From positions 186,001 to 250,000 of the forward strand of contig NC_088643.1 in the NCBI RefSeq assembly GCF_964019385.1: a stretch of 64,000 nucleotides of DNA. Direction: 5' to 3'. The stretch is from Sycon ciliatum (taxonomy: Eukaryota; Porifera; Calcarea; Leucosolenida; Sycettidae). Both the position numbers and the translations under genes were made by a program. Under the pieces are notes generated by a model that did no database searches, was not told the DNA's origin, and saw only the letters and a list, made by a program, of their open reading frames with translations. Of the stretch, positions 52,223 through 64,000 are shown piece by piece (the stretch's first letter is position 1; each line of letters starts with the position of its first letter).

Positions 52223-54027
52223 TTGGCTACTGGGGGCGGGTTACAACTGGGGGCGAAGTAAAAGTCACCCCTGCACACGACATGAGTGGGTTGCTATGCA
52301 CCAGGGAGTAGTACAGTATTGTACTACTCCCTGCTAGTGCATGCTATGCACCCACATACTGAGGCAATAGCAAAGTCACACCTTAGTGGATCCAAAACAG
52401 AAATCTGATGTCAACTTAGTACTCCCTGGCCGTTTTTACCGTCATCACTTTCAAGCCCTATTGTACTACTCCCTGGTCTGAAGTTCTGAACCATCCTGCA
52501 AAGTTTGAATGACGTAGGTTGAGCGATCGCTCCGCGAAACATACTTTTTGAAATTCTCTTCAGATATCTTCCACCATTGAAATTTCGAATTTCATGCTGA
52601 GAGGGGTGGCTTGCAACCTCGATATGGCTTGTTCCAGGCATGCTTTGGAGCCATCTTCTGTTGAAGTAGTGGCGAGGATCTGCCCTGCAACTGCTACAAC
52701 AAAAAATGATTCGATCTGAGAAAGGGTGAGACCGCGAATCTCGGTTGAATATCGAGTATTTCAAGCCTTTTTACGCGGACGAAGATGGAGTTCTTTTTGG
52801 AGATGGACGTCGCGGCAAAGGACATGGTGTCCGACTTCTGGCGTCTGGTGAAGCCAGAGATCATTTGTCCAGTCAGGTCGGCAGCCTAACCGTCGGTAAG
52901 CTTGTGTTTGGATCCCGTTCTGCTCGATGTGGTAGATCACAAACAATTTGATATCGCACAAATTGATCTCAGCATCGTCCGTACGGTATTTTATATTCAG
53001 AAAATCCCAAAGTGTCTCTGTGTGGCCGTCCTATGCCACGAGAAACTCCAATCAGGCTCCTATGTCCTCTGCCTTCATGATTGAATGTCCACTTCGTTTG
53101 AACAACGAACACACCAATCGAGGACGGCTTTGCAATGAAAAATACAGCTATGCTGGAGCTGAAAAAAAGAAGAAAAAACGTGCTCAGGATGAGACTCGAG
53201 TACACGCATACTCTCCCAGCAGGTGAAACGCAAATTTTTGTGAAAATTCACACCACAGAAGAGATGAGCCAGTGGGGTGTCATGTCGATGTCGCAAGCTT
53301 ATATTGAACGTGAGCACGACATGATTATTGTGATCATGATGACGTATAACATAGTTCGCGTGAAATGATCGGACTGGGCCGTCTAAGGCCGCCCATCTGT
53401 AACATAGTATGATAGGAACAAATAACGCCATCTATCGGCTATGAAAGAGCGTTTGAAAGAAGACCCATGGGGTCATGTAACAATCATAAAGGCTGGGTGT
53501 ACCAGTACATTGCTATGGCAACTGCATGACCACTAAGTACTTGGTAGTACCCACAAGTATATTAAATTGTATTGTCTGCGGCAGCCGATGGATGTGCACC
53601 ATGCGGATTTCGTGCCCATCGGCTGAGCCCGTGCCTCCCCTCCGTCCGGTAGGTGTGGGCGGGTGGTAAACAAAATTGCGTGGCGAGCACTCACAGCAAA
53701 ACAGACAACTGGCAAAATTACACCAGCCAGCAGTAGATGAGCCGTCTACGGATGCATCCGCCAGGCGAAGGGTGGCTCATACGGGATGTCGTACGCGAGT
53801 GCGACCCGAATGCGGAACTCTGCAAGAGTGCGTGCTTGCGCAAGTCGGCTGCGGCGGCACGGCGGAGTGCGTAAGGTCACCTAAAGTCATCTTGCGGGAA
53901 TATTCCCCTGCGGGGGCGCGGCCCGTGGCGTGCTGGTTAACTACGGTTTGCGCAACGCAAACCAACATTGTCGACGACTGACCGGTAATTTCGCCTGACG
54001 ATGAAGAAATAGTGTAGAGAAAATAAG
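52223..54027. other. Intergenic stretch, no recognised gene
   Basis: The plus strand has a 60-aa open stretch at 52902-53084 with DVVDHKQFDIAQIDLSIVRT that might be a decayed exon; I cannot name it. A GC-richer block at 53680-53980 has an open frame without a known domain. Confidence 0.3.
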
Positions 54028-54064
54028 GATTCAAACAAGTTTCGTACAACACTCATCAGGAATC
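54028..54064 (-). ncRNA. Hammerhead-like motif, inverted partner A
   Basis: Minus strand: stem I GAUUC; core CUGAUGA; helix II GUG, loop UUG, UAC; core GAA; helix III region ACUUGUU (one A shorter than partner B); U; stem I GAAUC. All core bases are present. About 90 bp around it is repeated inverted near 55938-56028. Confidence 0.6.
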
Positions 54065-54143
54065 GTCGTTGTACTAAAGGACACTGAAACAAAATTGAGC
54101 TATTATAGAAATCTAATTTCAAATTTGGACTTCACGGAGAATT

Positions 54144-54352
54144 TCAAAGTATTAGGAAATCAGAGGCCACATGCCACGTAATGCTCTTTTCTCTCCGAAA
54201 CTCAACACTTGCAAGCCAGATATGAAAGAAAGAAAAATCATCAGTCACACCACCCGGACTCGATCCAGGGACCTTGCTATTCACAGGCAATGCTGTAACC
54301 AACTGAGCTACAGTATGACTCTTATCCGCAGTGATGGTAAATATATCCTTCT
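54144..54352 (-). mobile_element. SINE family B (tRNA-headed)
   Basis: Minus strand: a leader GAAGGATATATTTACCATCA, then a tRNA-like head (TGTAGCTCAGTTGGTTA, D stem GCTC-type, T arm CCTGG-ATCGAGT-CCGGG), then a body TTTCTTTCTTTCATATCTGG, CTTGCAAGTGTTGAGTTTCGG and GGCATGTGGCCTCTGATTTCC. Other copies: 55134-55330, 55018-55117 and 56057-56166. The anticodon loop lacks the invariant U33, so it is not a functional tRNA. Confidence 0.75.
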
Positions 54353-54430
54353 TTGATCAATCCATATCTGGCTTTCATCCTACTGGCAACTCACACCAAT
54401 CAAGAGGGCCCTCGAGCCTCGAGCCTCGGC

Positions 54431-54903
54431 TAGGCCTTGACAGATTATGCTAGCATAATTTTTCGCATAATTCCTACCAAAATCGTATAATCGCATAATT
54501 CGAGGCAAATTGCATACGAATTGCATAGAATTGGAATAATCCGCCTGTTCGCATCAAATTCCATACAGGTGTACATGTTCTACAAGTACAAGACAGATGC
54601 ACCAGGAAGTCGTAGGTTTACGACTCCCTTGAGAACATGTCCAGTCCACTACAATCAGTGACGGTCGTAGCTAGGTCGAACGGTGCGTTGGACCCCGTTG
54701 AACTTTTGCTACTACAGTACAACGCCCTCTAAAAAAATTCCCCTGTTATTTTGCACAGAACCATTATACATTAGCAGCATATGTGAGCATAATGCGGCAT
54801 AATATGATAACTTTTAGCATAAAAATAGCGTAATTCTGCAATTTTTTCAGCAATGTGAAAAGCATAATTTCACGAAAATATTAGCATAATCTGTCAAGGC
54901 CTA
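54431..54903. mobile_element. 473-bp hAT-type MITE
   Basis: The ends are TAGGCCTTGACAGATTATGC and its complement, followed by TAGCATAAT. Flanks GCCTCGGC and CCCTCGGC form an 8-bp target duplication with one mismatch. The interior carries many GCATAAT motifs at both sides. No transposase is present. Confidence 0.82.
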
Positions 54904-55017
54904 CCCTCGGCCATTTGCTTGATATCATGGGGAGGGCTACAAACTATTTCACTGCGAGCAAATACAAAATTGCAATTTCAAATTAGGGAGTCAGAGGCCA
55001 CATAACTTAGATTTTCT

Positions 55018-55117
55018 ATGTATTAGGAAATCAGAGGCCACATGCCACGTACTGCTCTTTTCTCTCCGAAACTCAACACTTGCAAGCCAGATAAGAAAGA
55101 AAGAATAAATCATCAGT
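55018..55117 (-). mobile_element. SINE family B, 3' part
   Basis: Body only, from the TGACTGATGA-like start to GGCCTCTGATTTCC. It abuts the next copy head-to-head, giving a palindromic arrangement. Confidence 0.7.
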
Positions 55118-55133
55118 CATACCACCGGCGCCG

Positions 55134-55330
55134 TCGAAGAAGGATAGATTTACCATCACTGTGGATAAGAGTCATGCTGTAGCTCAGTTGGTTAGAGCAT
55201 TGCTCACGAATAGCAAGGTCCCTGGTTCGAGTCCTGGTGTTGTGACTGATGATTTTTCTTTCTTTCATATCTGGCTTGCAAGTGTTGAGTTTCGGAGAGA
55301 AAATACATAGAAAATCTAAGTTAGAGAAAT
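55134..55330 (+). mobile_element. SINE family B, tRNA-headed copy
   Basis: Leader, then a tRNA-like region 55174-55247 with a perfect anticodon stem TTGCT/AGCAA, loop CACGAAT (apparent anticodon CGA but A at position 33), and T arm around GGTTCGAGTCC. The body ends after TTTCGGAGAGAAAATACATAG, a different 3' end from the minus-strand copies. Confidence 0.72.
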
Positions 55331-55937
55331 AACATGCCAACCATGCATCGACTAGGTACCAGGCGCGAACTGATGGTGGCCAAGCTTGGCCGTTAATGTT
55401 CTAGGTGTAATGTACTGCTGTTATTTGTTATCACTTTGTCCTTCCTTCTTTCTTTCTCTTCTTTGTTCATTTTTCAGGTGCACGTTTATTGTTAGTACAC
55501 GCATTCGTTATTGCTCTCGCTTTCATTGATTACTGGTTTATTATGTACTATTATGAGATGAAATAAAACAGGAAAGGGCACAGGCCCTGATACGTGCAAG
55601 GGATAGCAATCAACCTTGCACATGAATTGAGCATGTGTTCTAAATACATGTAAATGTAAATGCAAAACAATAAAAACAAAAACACAAACAATGAGCAATA
55701 ACCTCAGGACTGGGCACAAGTCCTAAACCAGTAAAAGGTGCAAGGGATAATGATCAACCTTGCGAGTTCAAGTCAAAGCATGCGGACTCACAACAAAATG
55801 GCATCAACGTGAGCACAGAGGAAGAAAAGAAAGGAAACTGCAAAACAAAAAGCAAAGCTTTCATTGTTAAAAATCACACTTGTAAATTTCACTGCTGGTT
55901 GTTCTTAGTGTTATTTCTCTAAGTTAGATTTAAATAG
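55331..55937. other. No gene seen
   Basis: It contains a loose ~120-bp direct repeat: CAGG-CTG-CAC-AG plus GTGCAAGGGATA-CAATCAACCTTGC occurs near 55585-55620 and 55712-55765. No coding sequence is recognised. Confidence 0.4.
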
Positions 55938-55973
55938 TTCAATTTTGTTTTCAGTGTCCTTTAGTACAACGAA

Positions 55974-56011
55974 GATTCCTGATGAGTGTTGTACGAAAAC
56001 TTGTTTGAATC
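55974..56011 (+). ncRNA. Hammerhead ribozyme-like motif, inverted partner B
   Basis: In order: stem I GAUUC; core CUGAUGA; helix II GUG, loop UUG, UAC (3 bp); core GAA; helix III AAC-UU-GUU, nearly self-complementary, better as a dimer helix; U as cleavage-site base; stem I GAAUC (5 perfect pairs). All conserved core bases fit. The downstream GAATCCTTATTTTCTCTAC also recurs beside partner A. Confidence 0.68.
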
Positions 56012-56056
56012 CTTATTTTCTCTACACCATTAATATTTGCAATTTCAAATTTGGAC

Positions 56057-56166
56057 TTCACGGTGGTGTGACTGATGCTTTTTCTTTCTTTCATATCTGG
56101 CTTGCAAATGTTGAGTTTCGGAGAGAAAAGAGCAGTACGTGGCATGTGGCCTCTAATTTCCTAAAC
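56057..56166 (+). mobile_element. SINE family B, body only
   Basis: GTGTGACTGATG, TTTCATATCTGGCTTGCAA, GTTGAGTTTCGGAGAG, GGCATGTGGCCTCTAATTTCC. It lacks the tRNA head and is followed by (TTA)n. Confidence 0.7.
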
Positions 56167-56573
56167 CATTAATATTATTATTATTATTATTATTATTATT
56201 TTCACTAGTTTGAGGGAAAGAGACAAACGGGAAAAGTCTGAAGAAAAAAATATTATTATTATGATTCTTTATTCCACTCCAAATTGAAAATAAAAATAAA
56301 AATTGGAGGTACTACACTAACTCACCGGACTTATCATAGCCAAAGGTAAGCACGGATAAATATATGGAAAAAAAGTAAGGTAGAGAGAGAGGAAGGGAGA
56401 AAGAGAATTTTTCCTTGGATAGAATAACCCCAACTGCCCTTCTCTACAGTAACACCAATGCACAAGAAGTGTAGAGCTGGCGAGTGGATGCAGTTTTTGG
56501 CGCTCCGGAATCATTCAATCCTGTGTGTATGTATACCTGTTAGAAATGTCTCGAGTATGTTCCATACAGCTGA

Positions 56574-57077
56574 GTGGCAACCTTCCCTCGAAGGACCATG
56601 CCTTTTATTAGACTGTTGCTTTCCTCTGGTGTCAAACCAGATGAAATAAAACAAATTGACCTGAGCGGAAGGCGAGGAGTTTGTAGAGTTTCGTTCTCCT
56701 CCACATCTGTCAGAGACGAGGTGTTATCCAGAGGGCTCACTGTCGACGGAGCTCAATTAGTACTGTTAGTTGGTGATGGAGCTATAGTCTCTGTGCATAT
56801 CTTTGGCGTGGCGGATAATACTCCGCTGTCGGCCATTACATCGGCGATGGAGAAGTTTGGAACCACCGTTGGTCTCCCAAAGCGGGAAGAAAAGTCTGTG
56901 GATGGCTGTACGTTCACGACTGGCACTGTAATGTTGTACCCAAGTCCACCGTACCGTCTAAAATCGTGCTGCCTGGCTCCGGTCAAAAACTTCGCGTTTG
57001 GCACAGGGGTCAAGTTCCCACATGCTTCAAGTGTGGCTCCCGTACGCACCTCGCGAAGGACTGTGGCCAGCACAACA
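56574..57077 (+). pseudogene. LINE ORF1 (gag-like) with CCHC knuckle, frameshifted
   Basis: It begins near TFPRRTMPFIRLLLSSGVK and shows the RRM/gag-like pattern of LINE ORF1 proteins (VHIFGVADNTPLSAITSAM, EKFGTTVGLPKRE). A frameshift near 56935 leads to LPGSGQKLRVWHRGQVPT and the zinc knuckle CFKCGSRTHLAKDC (CX2CX4HX4C). It is cut by the assembly gap. Confidence 0.7.
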
Positions 57078-57277
57078 NNNNNNNNNNNNNNNNNNNNNNN
57101 NNNNNNNNNNNNNNNNNNNNNNNNNNNNNNNNNNNNNNNNNNNNNNNNNNNNNNNNNNNNNNNNNNNNNNNNNNNNNNNNNNNNNNNNNNNNNNNNNNNN
57201 NNNNNNNNNNNNNNNNNNNNNNNNNNNNNNNNNNNNNNNNNNNNNNNNNNNNNNNNNNNNNNNNNNNNNNNNNNNNN
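57078..57277. other. Assembly gap (200 N)
   Basis: Exactly 200 unknown bases. It lies where the next exon (rest of the third WW domain) of the ligase gene might be expected. Confidence 0.95.
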
Positions 57278-57387
57278 CTAGGACAGGTGGTGGCCTTATC
57301 CGAGTGGTCGCCTTGACAGGTTCTACTGTACACCGTAGGAACACACGACATAAAACAATTATAATGATGGTGCTACGCAGCACTCAC

Positions 57388-57688
57388 CCCATCCCTCAGG
57401 CAGTGGTTCGTCTTCCACTGACGCTGGCGTAAAGGTAGCCTGCGCTGCACCGTCGCCTGCTGGTGGTGGCGGTGGTGGTGCTCCAGCTCCACCTGCAGCA
57501 GAGACCGGTACAAGAGCACCCGCACTGCCGGCCGCTGCGGCGCTGACACCACCAGGGGCAGCAGATCCCGAAGCAGCGTTGATGGACGGTGGGGCATCGG
57601 TCGGAGTACCAGCTGCGCCGGCCCCACCAGCACCAGTGCTGTCGCCGCTGGGAGCAGCTGCATCAGTTCCATCGGCATTGGAGCCGAC
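57388..57688 (-). CDS. NEDD4-family ligase exon: linker and start of third WW domain
   Basis: The acceptor (CACTGTAG) precedes GTC at 57688 and the donor is GTGAGTG after G at 57388. The 301-bp exon starts in phase 0, exactly matching the end phase of the preceding exon at 58517. It encodes an Ala/Gly/Pro-rich linker and then SVEDEPLPEGW with a split next codon, the usual start of a WW domain in ITCH/WWP proteins. The rest of the protein (later WW domains and catalytic HECT domain) was not found to the left. Confidence 0.8.
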
Positions 57689-58390
57689 CTACAGTGCAGG
57701 AAACAGGGAACACAACAAAACATGGAGCCCACACGCACACACAGGCACACACGCACGCACACACAACCATACAAACACGTACACACACCCACAAAATCAG
57801 TACAAGGATATAGTCTACTCTAGATAAGCCACACACTTGATTCTGGGGATAAACATGCGTAAAAAAAGCTTCCGAGCGCAAAAGCGGGACAAATTGCAAA
57901 CAGTTGATTGACTGCGCTCCGCTCAAACTTCATCGTAGAGAGTTGGGAGTTGCTCCAGCCATCAGTTGAGACATTCTACAACCTGATGGTCTGTTTCTTG
58001 CACAGGGTGAAGAGCTGCCAGAGTTACAGTCGATCTACAGTGTTGCTCAATGAAAACCAGCCGCGTCACTCAAGTACGCGCCGGGCGTTGCGCAGCCCCA
58101 GACCTGCGGACACCGGCCGACGAAATGATGCAAGGCGCAAACTTGATTGCCGCGACTGGATTCCATTGAGCAGGACTGTAGCACTCGCATGCATGCATTG
58201 TTCCAAATGACGTACCGTAGTCTCTTGTATTAAAGCCTATCTCATATAGAAGCCTGTTTTGAATAGAAGCCTGATTATCAAGATACACTATCGGCACATA
58301 AGCCTGGTTTTAGTGCTGACATGCATAGAAACACCTGGCATGAATAGAAGCCTGATGTGAATAAAGGCCTAGCCCTGACATCGGCCTCTA

Positions 58391-58985
<595 letters not shown>

Positions 58986-59013
58986 GTACCACACATACAA
59001 GTACTAGTACCGG

Positions 59014-59204
59014 CAAGAGTCCACAACCCCCAGAGTGTGCACACATAAATGTCTGTCACGACTCGTTTTCAACATTACGTCATTTTTATGTAGCTGCGCG
59101 TGCAGGCCGCGACATCCGCTACATGAAAATGACGTAATGTTGAAAACGAGTCGTGACAAGACCCTATGGCGCGTTGCACACTCTGGTGGTTATGGACTCT
59201 TGGT
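59014..59204. mobile_element. ~190-bp MITE of the THAP-transposon family
   Basis: The ends CAAGAGTCCACAACCCCCAG...and the complementary CTGGTGGTTATGGACTCTTG match the 3.1-kb element at 46884-49980. TACCG and TACTG flank it as a 5-bp duplication with one mismatch. An inner perfect palindrome with ~38-bp arms (GTCACGACTCGTTTTCAACA...) spans 59057-59157. Confidence 0.8.
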
Positions 59205-59469
59205 ACTGGTACATGTGGGTGACTGCAAGCTCAGCACACACTACTTTACTTGCCGTCAAGGCCAATAAAATAAGCTCAGCCATGGAAGGTACCCCACCCA
59301 ACCAGAATTTCCCAAAATTAATTCGCTTCAGTAACCCGCAGCCATTCCAGAAGCCTCCCAGAGACACCCACAGACACATGCACACACGAAAGCATGCAAG
59401 CGCACAGACACATAGACACATACACACACGTGCACGCACACAGCCGCAGCAGGCCTACAAGTGACATAC

Positions 59470-59565
59470 CCAGTGGGCAAAGGTAGTGGTCTGGTCCATG
59501 TGGTGGTCCTGGACGCATGATCCACAAAGTATGTTCTACCCTGCGGATCACGACGCTCTTCCCAG
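59470..59565 (-). CDS. NEDD4-family ligase exon: first WW domain
   Basis: The acceptor is TTCAG before C at 59565 and the donor GTATGT after 59470. The 96-bp exon encodes [20 protein letters not shown] then [12 protein letters not shown], a canonical WW domain, and ends inside the Gly codon completed by the next exon. The first base completes a Gly codon, so an upstream exon must end ...G-G in phase 2. Confidence 0.9.
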
Positions 59566-59800
59566 CTGAACAAAACCATGGCAACACAACACATACATAC
59601 CACACACACACACGGTTACAGGTGAGCTTCAGTGAAGATAATATATTACTGGGGACTACATTGCACTAGTATTTAGTACAACCCCAGACCTGCCAACACT
59701 GGGATAGTGAGCTGATGCAGGGAGCAAGCTTGACCCAGGCGATAGGATTGTATTAGCAGTACTGTACAATACATAGTTCACAGACTGGGAAGGAAGTGAG

Positions 59801-60094
<294 letters not shown>

Positions 60095-60234
60095 GAGGGG
60101 ATCGAATATACTCACTTTCCTGGTAGTGGTGGCAGAGCTATGCAGAATCACAAAGAGAGACACAAACACACACAGACACACACATGCACACGCACACAGA
60201 CACACGTGTATACGTCAATATTATAGATTAGTAG

Positions 60235-60336
60235 CACACACACACACACACACACATACACACACACACACACACACACATGCACACACACACACACATG
60301 CACACACACACACACACACATGCACACACACACACC
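60235..60336. repeat. (CA)n array, GT tail of the adjacent LINE
   Basis: CA array with a few TG interruptions. Read on the minus strand it is the (GT)n following GACAGGACAGGT at the LINE 3' end. Confidence 0.92.
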
Positions 60337-61850
<1,514 letters not shown>

Positions 61851-61894
61851 GAAAATTCTCACTAAACCAACTACATGCCAGATGATGAACTAAC

Positions 61895-62230
61895 CTTCGC
61901 CATTAGTCGCGGCAGCGCCTGCTCTGGGGCCACCAGCCACTGGTGGTCCCACTGGGGCAGTTGTGGCAGCGCGATGAGAAGCAGCCGCGGCAGCTGCACC
62001 GGCAGCAGCACTGACCGGTGCAGCTACCACACCTGCTGCTGGCGGCGGTGGTGGTGGTGCCTGAGTAGCGCTAGTGGTGGAGCCACTGCCACCAGCTGAG
62101 CTAGCCGATGGAGTGGCCGCAGCTGGAATCAGATTGGCGTCCACCTCCAGGCCGTCAAGCTTAATCTCCAGGTCACCGGCATAGCCAGCCTTCTCGCCCT
62201 TCAGCTGCAGCGTCATGGACAGGTTCATCA
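61895..62230 (-). CDS. NEDD4-family ligase exon: end of C2 and Ala/Pro linker
   Basis: The acceptor is GTGCAG before T at 62230 and the donor GTTAGT after 61895. Joined to the upstream exon it reads GKLMNLSMTLQLKGEKAGYA then GDLEIKLDGLEV, the last C2 strands of ITCH/WWP proteins. A low-complexity linker follows (TPSASSAGGSGSTTS, APPPPPPAAG, poly-Ala). It ends in phase 1, whereas the WW exon at 59565 needs phase 2, so an exon between them is unseen. Confidence 0.82.
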
Positions 62231-62335
62231 CTGCACCAGTGCAAACACGCATGCACACAGGCACATACACGCGCACACACAGACACAGACACACACACCC
62301 ATAGAAACAGACACAGGCACAGACACACGTGCACG

Positions 62336-62338
<3 letters not shown>

Positions 62339-62413
<75 letters not shown>
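62339..62413. repeat. (CA)n microsatellite
   Basis: CA array in the intron between the C2 exons. Confidence 0.95.
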
Positions 62414-62417
<4 letters not shown>

Positions 62418-62825
62418 TGCACAGAGGAATTGAGAACTGGAAATTCCTGTTGTGGTCTGCTGACAGACAAAAGTGGTAAAAGTAGTGTGTCAACTGTCAA
62501 GTAACTTCAAAGCATTCTCAAGAGTCAATCGCCTGCATTACGGCGTTCAGGCAGGGGCGTCGGCAGGTATTTCAGGGTGGAACGGTCAGCCATCTGAGGT
62601 ATACTCGAGGTGGAGGGGGAAGGGGTCTCTGCTGAAAATTAAGAAAATTTAGAACCCAAGTTAGGGCATTCTAATGATTCACGGGGTACCTGGGGGCAAG
62701 TAGTGGTGCGGTCAATACGGTAGTGACCGTAGCGTTTCCAATGCCCCTGTCAGGAGCCATAAAAGTTCGTGTAGCTACAGCCATTTAGAGGGTGGGGTGG
62801 GAGAGATAGTCACTGAGTCGCTTAC

Positions 62826-62950
62826 ACTTTCCATGATGTGCTCGCAGCAGTGACGCAACGTCCAGGCTGGCCGTGCCCAGCAGGGTGGGAGAACGAATTG
62901 CGCTGTGGTTGAACACACGTAACTCCACTGTACTCTTGGTCTCGACAAGC
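62826..62950 (-). CDS. NEDD4-family ligase exon: C2 domain part
   Basis: The acceptor is TTTTCACAG before G at 62950 and the donor GTAAGC after 62826. It encodes LVETKSTVELRVFNHSAIRS then PTLLGTASLDVASLLRAHHGK, matching the C2 strand with V-SH and LLGTA-LD typical of ITCH/WWP. A donor two bases upstream (GTGTAAG) would break the frame with the next exon, so GTAAGC is chosen. C2 domains place these ligases at membranes. The first C2 exons and the promoter are not identified. Confidence 0.82.
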
Positions 62951-63690
62951 CTGTGAAAACAAGAGCGACATGAACGACACGATGACAACAGTAGTAGCAG
63001 CAGCAGTGACAGCAGCAGCAGTGGCAGCAATAGCAGCAGCAACAAAGGACGACAACAGGAGGGACAGAGTGTTAGAGGACCTGATGAAAGATGGAAACTC
63101 TGGTATTAGCCATCAAGAGAGCAGATATACACACAGCTACAGCAATAAACACAGCAAGCCACTACATCATATGTAACCACACTATACTATCAAGAGTATG
63201 TGTACATAACTCACAACAGTGTACAACTCTAGTCTATGGGGTCTGCGACGGCAGAACTTCACATCACGTCACAGACCCATACACATTATTGGCACCCCGT
63301 GCATAACAGCTACAGTGCTGTCCACAGCCCTGCGTTGAGTACATCTCTCTACTGGTTACTCTGCACCGATTGCCAGCGTAAGCTTTTGAACCATGTCACG
63401 CGATGTGAAGTTCTACCTTTGCAGCACTGCATAGAGGTTAACTGTACAAGCTCCTGCATATTCTTGGGATTATGTACACTTGATAGAGATATAGCAGCAA
63501 GAAAGTATGCCATGATTACATGATAGATGATATCTCCAGTAGACTCTCACACATCAACAATCACCCATGACGATCAACACCACGCAAACGCCGTGCTAAT
63601 ACTTCTAAATGGGTATCACGTTTGTCTGTATGCGTGTGTACGTGTGTGCATGCGTGTGTGTCTGTCTGTGTGTGCGTGTGTGTGTCCCTT
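62951..63690. other. Upstream intron or flank; exons not identified
   Basis: It contains a (CAG)n tract (62990-63045) and GT-rich sequence at 63628-63690. No further C2 exon was recognised on the minus strand. Confidence 0.4.
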
Positions 63691-64000
63691 GAGTTCGTGG
63701 GGGACGGTTTGGAGTTTTTTCGCTCTTCAATTTTCTGAAGTTTGCTGGCTCTTGAAAGCGCCAAGGGGTGGCCTTTGGCCATCCCAGTTGGCTAGAGTGT
63801 CAGAACATCTCCTGGAAACTCAGGCGTCATGTCCGGGGCAGAGATTGATACTGCCACTTGTCGCCTGACAAGAGTTGCCACTCGTCGCGGTGTGACGAGC
63901 CCGCGAGTGGGTACTGACAAGAAATCTGTCCATAGAAGAGTGGAGAGGGAGAGAGAGAGTCTTCAGCTGGCTTCCTGGAATGTTCGCTCTCTGCTGAACG
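63691..64000 (+). mobile_element. 5' end of a LINE directly after a GT-rich repeat
   Basis: A short candidate 5' UTR (63691-63828) follows the GT repeat; the ORF then starts and runs off the window. It probably belongs to the same (GT)n-associated group, which only the continuation could prove. Confidence 0.6.
63829..64000 (+). CDS. LINE ORF N-terminus (endonuclease start), cut by window end
   Basis: Open from ATG at 63829: MSGAEIDTATCRLTRVATRR, then a basic stretch, then LQLASWNVRSLLN, the WNVRSL signature that begins the APE-type endonuclease of many LINEs. The 57 visible residues have no stop. The GAGAGAGAGAGT just before the motif is coding (ERERES). Confidence 0.75.
   Translation, partial: MSGAEIDTATCRLTRVATRRGVTSPRVGTDKKSVHRRVERERESLQLASWNVRSLLN

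Noticed and set aside
55174-55247. Functional tRNA gene
   Set aside because: Loop position 33 is A rather than U, the acceptor stem pairs poorly, and the sequence is part of a repeated SINE.
63075-63110. CTGATGA followed by GGAAAC near 63082 as a hammerhead
   Set aside because: Helix II does not pair and no stem I partner was found.
63330-63420. LCTDCQRKLLNHVTRC as a zinc finger of another LINE
   Set aside because: One motif only, with no neighbouring LINE sequence in frame; probably chance.

Overview
This window is animal (metazoan) nuclear DNA, most likely from a repeat-rich marine invertebrate. The support is an intron-split NEDD4-family (ITCH/WWP-like) HECT ubiquitin-ligase gene, abundant GT/CA, GA/TC and trinucleotide microsatellites, and many retroelement classes typical of early-branching animals (Penelope-like, BEL/Pao, Gypsy, several LINE families, tRNA-derived SINEs, many MITEs). 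I cannot name the species. Two runs of exactly 200 N (853-1052 and 57078-57277) look like assembly gaps of unknown size.

Layout. 0-6 kb: a hAT-type MITE with a perfect 8-bp target duplication, a tandem duplication, and a foldback element with a three-copy 47-bp repeat in one arm. 6.7-8.1 kb: retroelement 3' ends and a tRNA-Gly-like sequence, each separated by (GT)n. 8.9-11.9 kb: a nearly full Penelope-like element head-to-head with a 5'-truncated copy. 12-19.5 kb: dispersed repeats, LINE 3' ends and a second Penelope-like endonuclease region. 20.4-23.3 kb: a Gypsy remnant with both LTRs. 23.3-25.7 kb: a TIR element. 27.6-36.5 kb: a two-ORF LINE split by a BEL/Pao element that has a tRNA-Tyr primer binding site. 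37-42.8 kb: a 400-bp TIR element and a large inverted repeat holding two opposed copies of a transposon-type ORF. 43-52 kb: LINE fragments. One LINE ORF2 is interrupted twice by DNA elements, and removing each insertion with one target copy restores its frame. 54-56.2 kb: SINEs, a second hAT-type MITE and two inverted hammerhead motifs. 57.4-63 kb: five exons of the ubiquitin-ligase gene on the minus strand, with introns full of microsatellites and retroelements. 63.7-64 kb: the start of another LINE.

How the parts relate. The only evident host gene is the NEDD4-like ligase; its exon phases and splice sites agree with each other except for one missing exon. The rest is layered mobile DNA, and the nesting gives a relative order of insertion. 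Two themes stand out. (1) Hammerhead-ribozyme-like motifs occur in the 3' UTRs of both Penelope-like elements, in a separate dispersed repeat, and as an inverted pair. (2) A LINE family with C-terminal zinc fingers is found with (GT)n on each flank that can be examined, always with GT on its sense strand, which suggests insertion into (GT)n and creation of new (GT)n at its 3' end.
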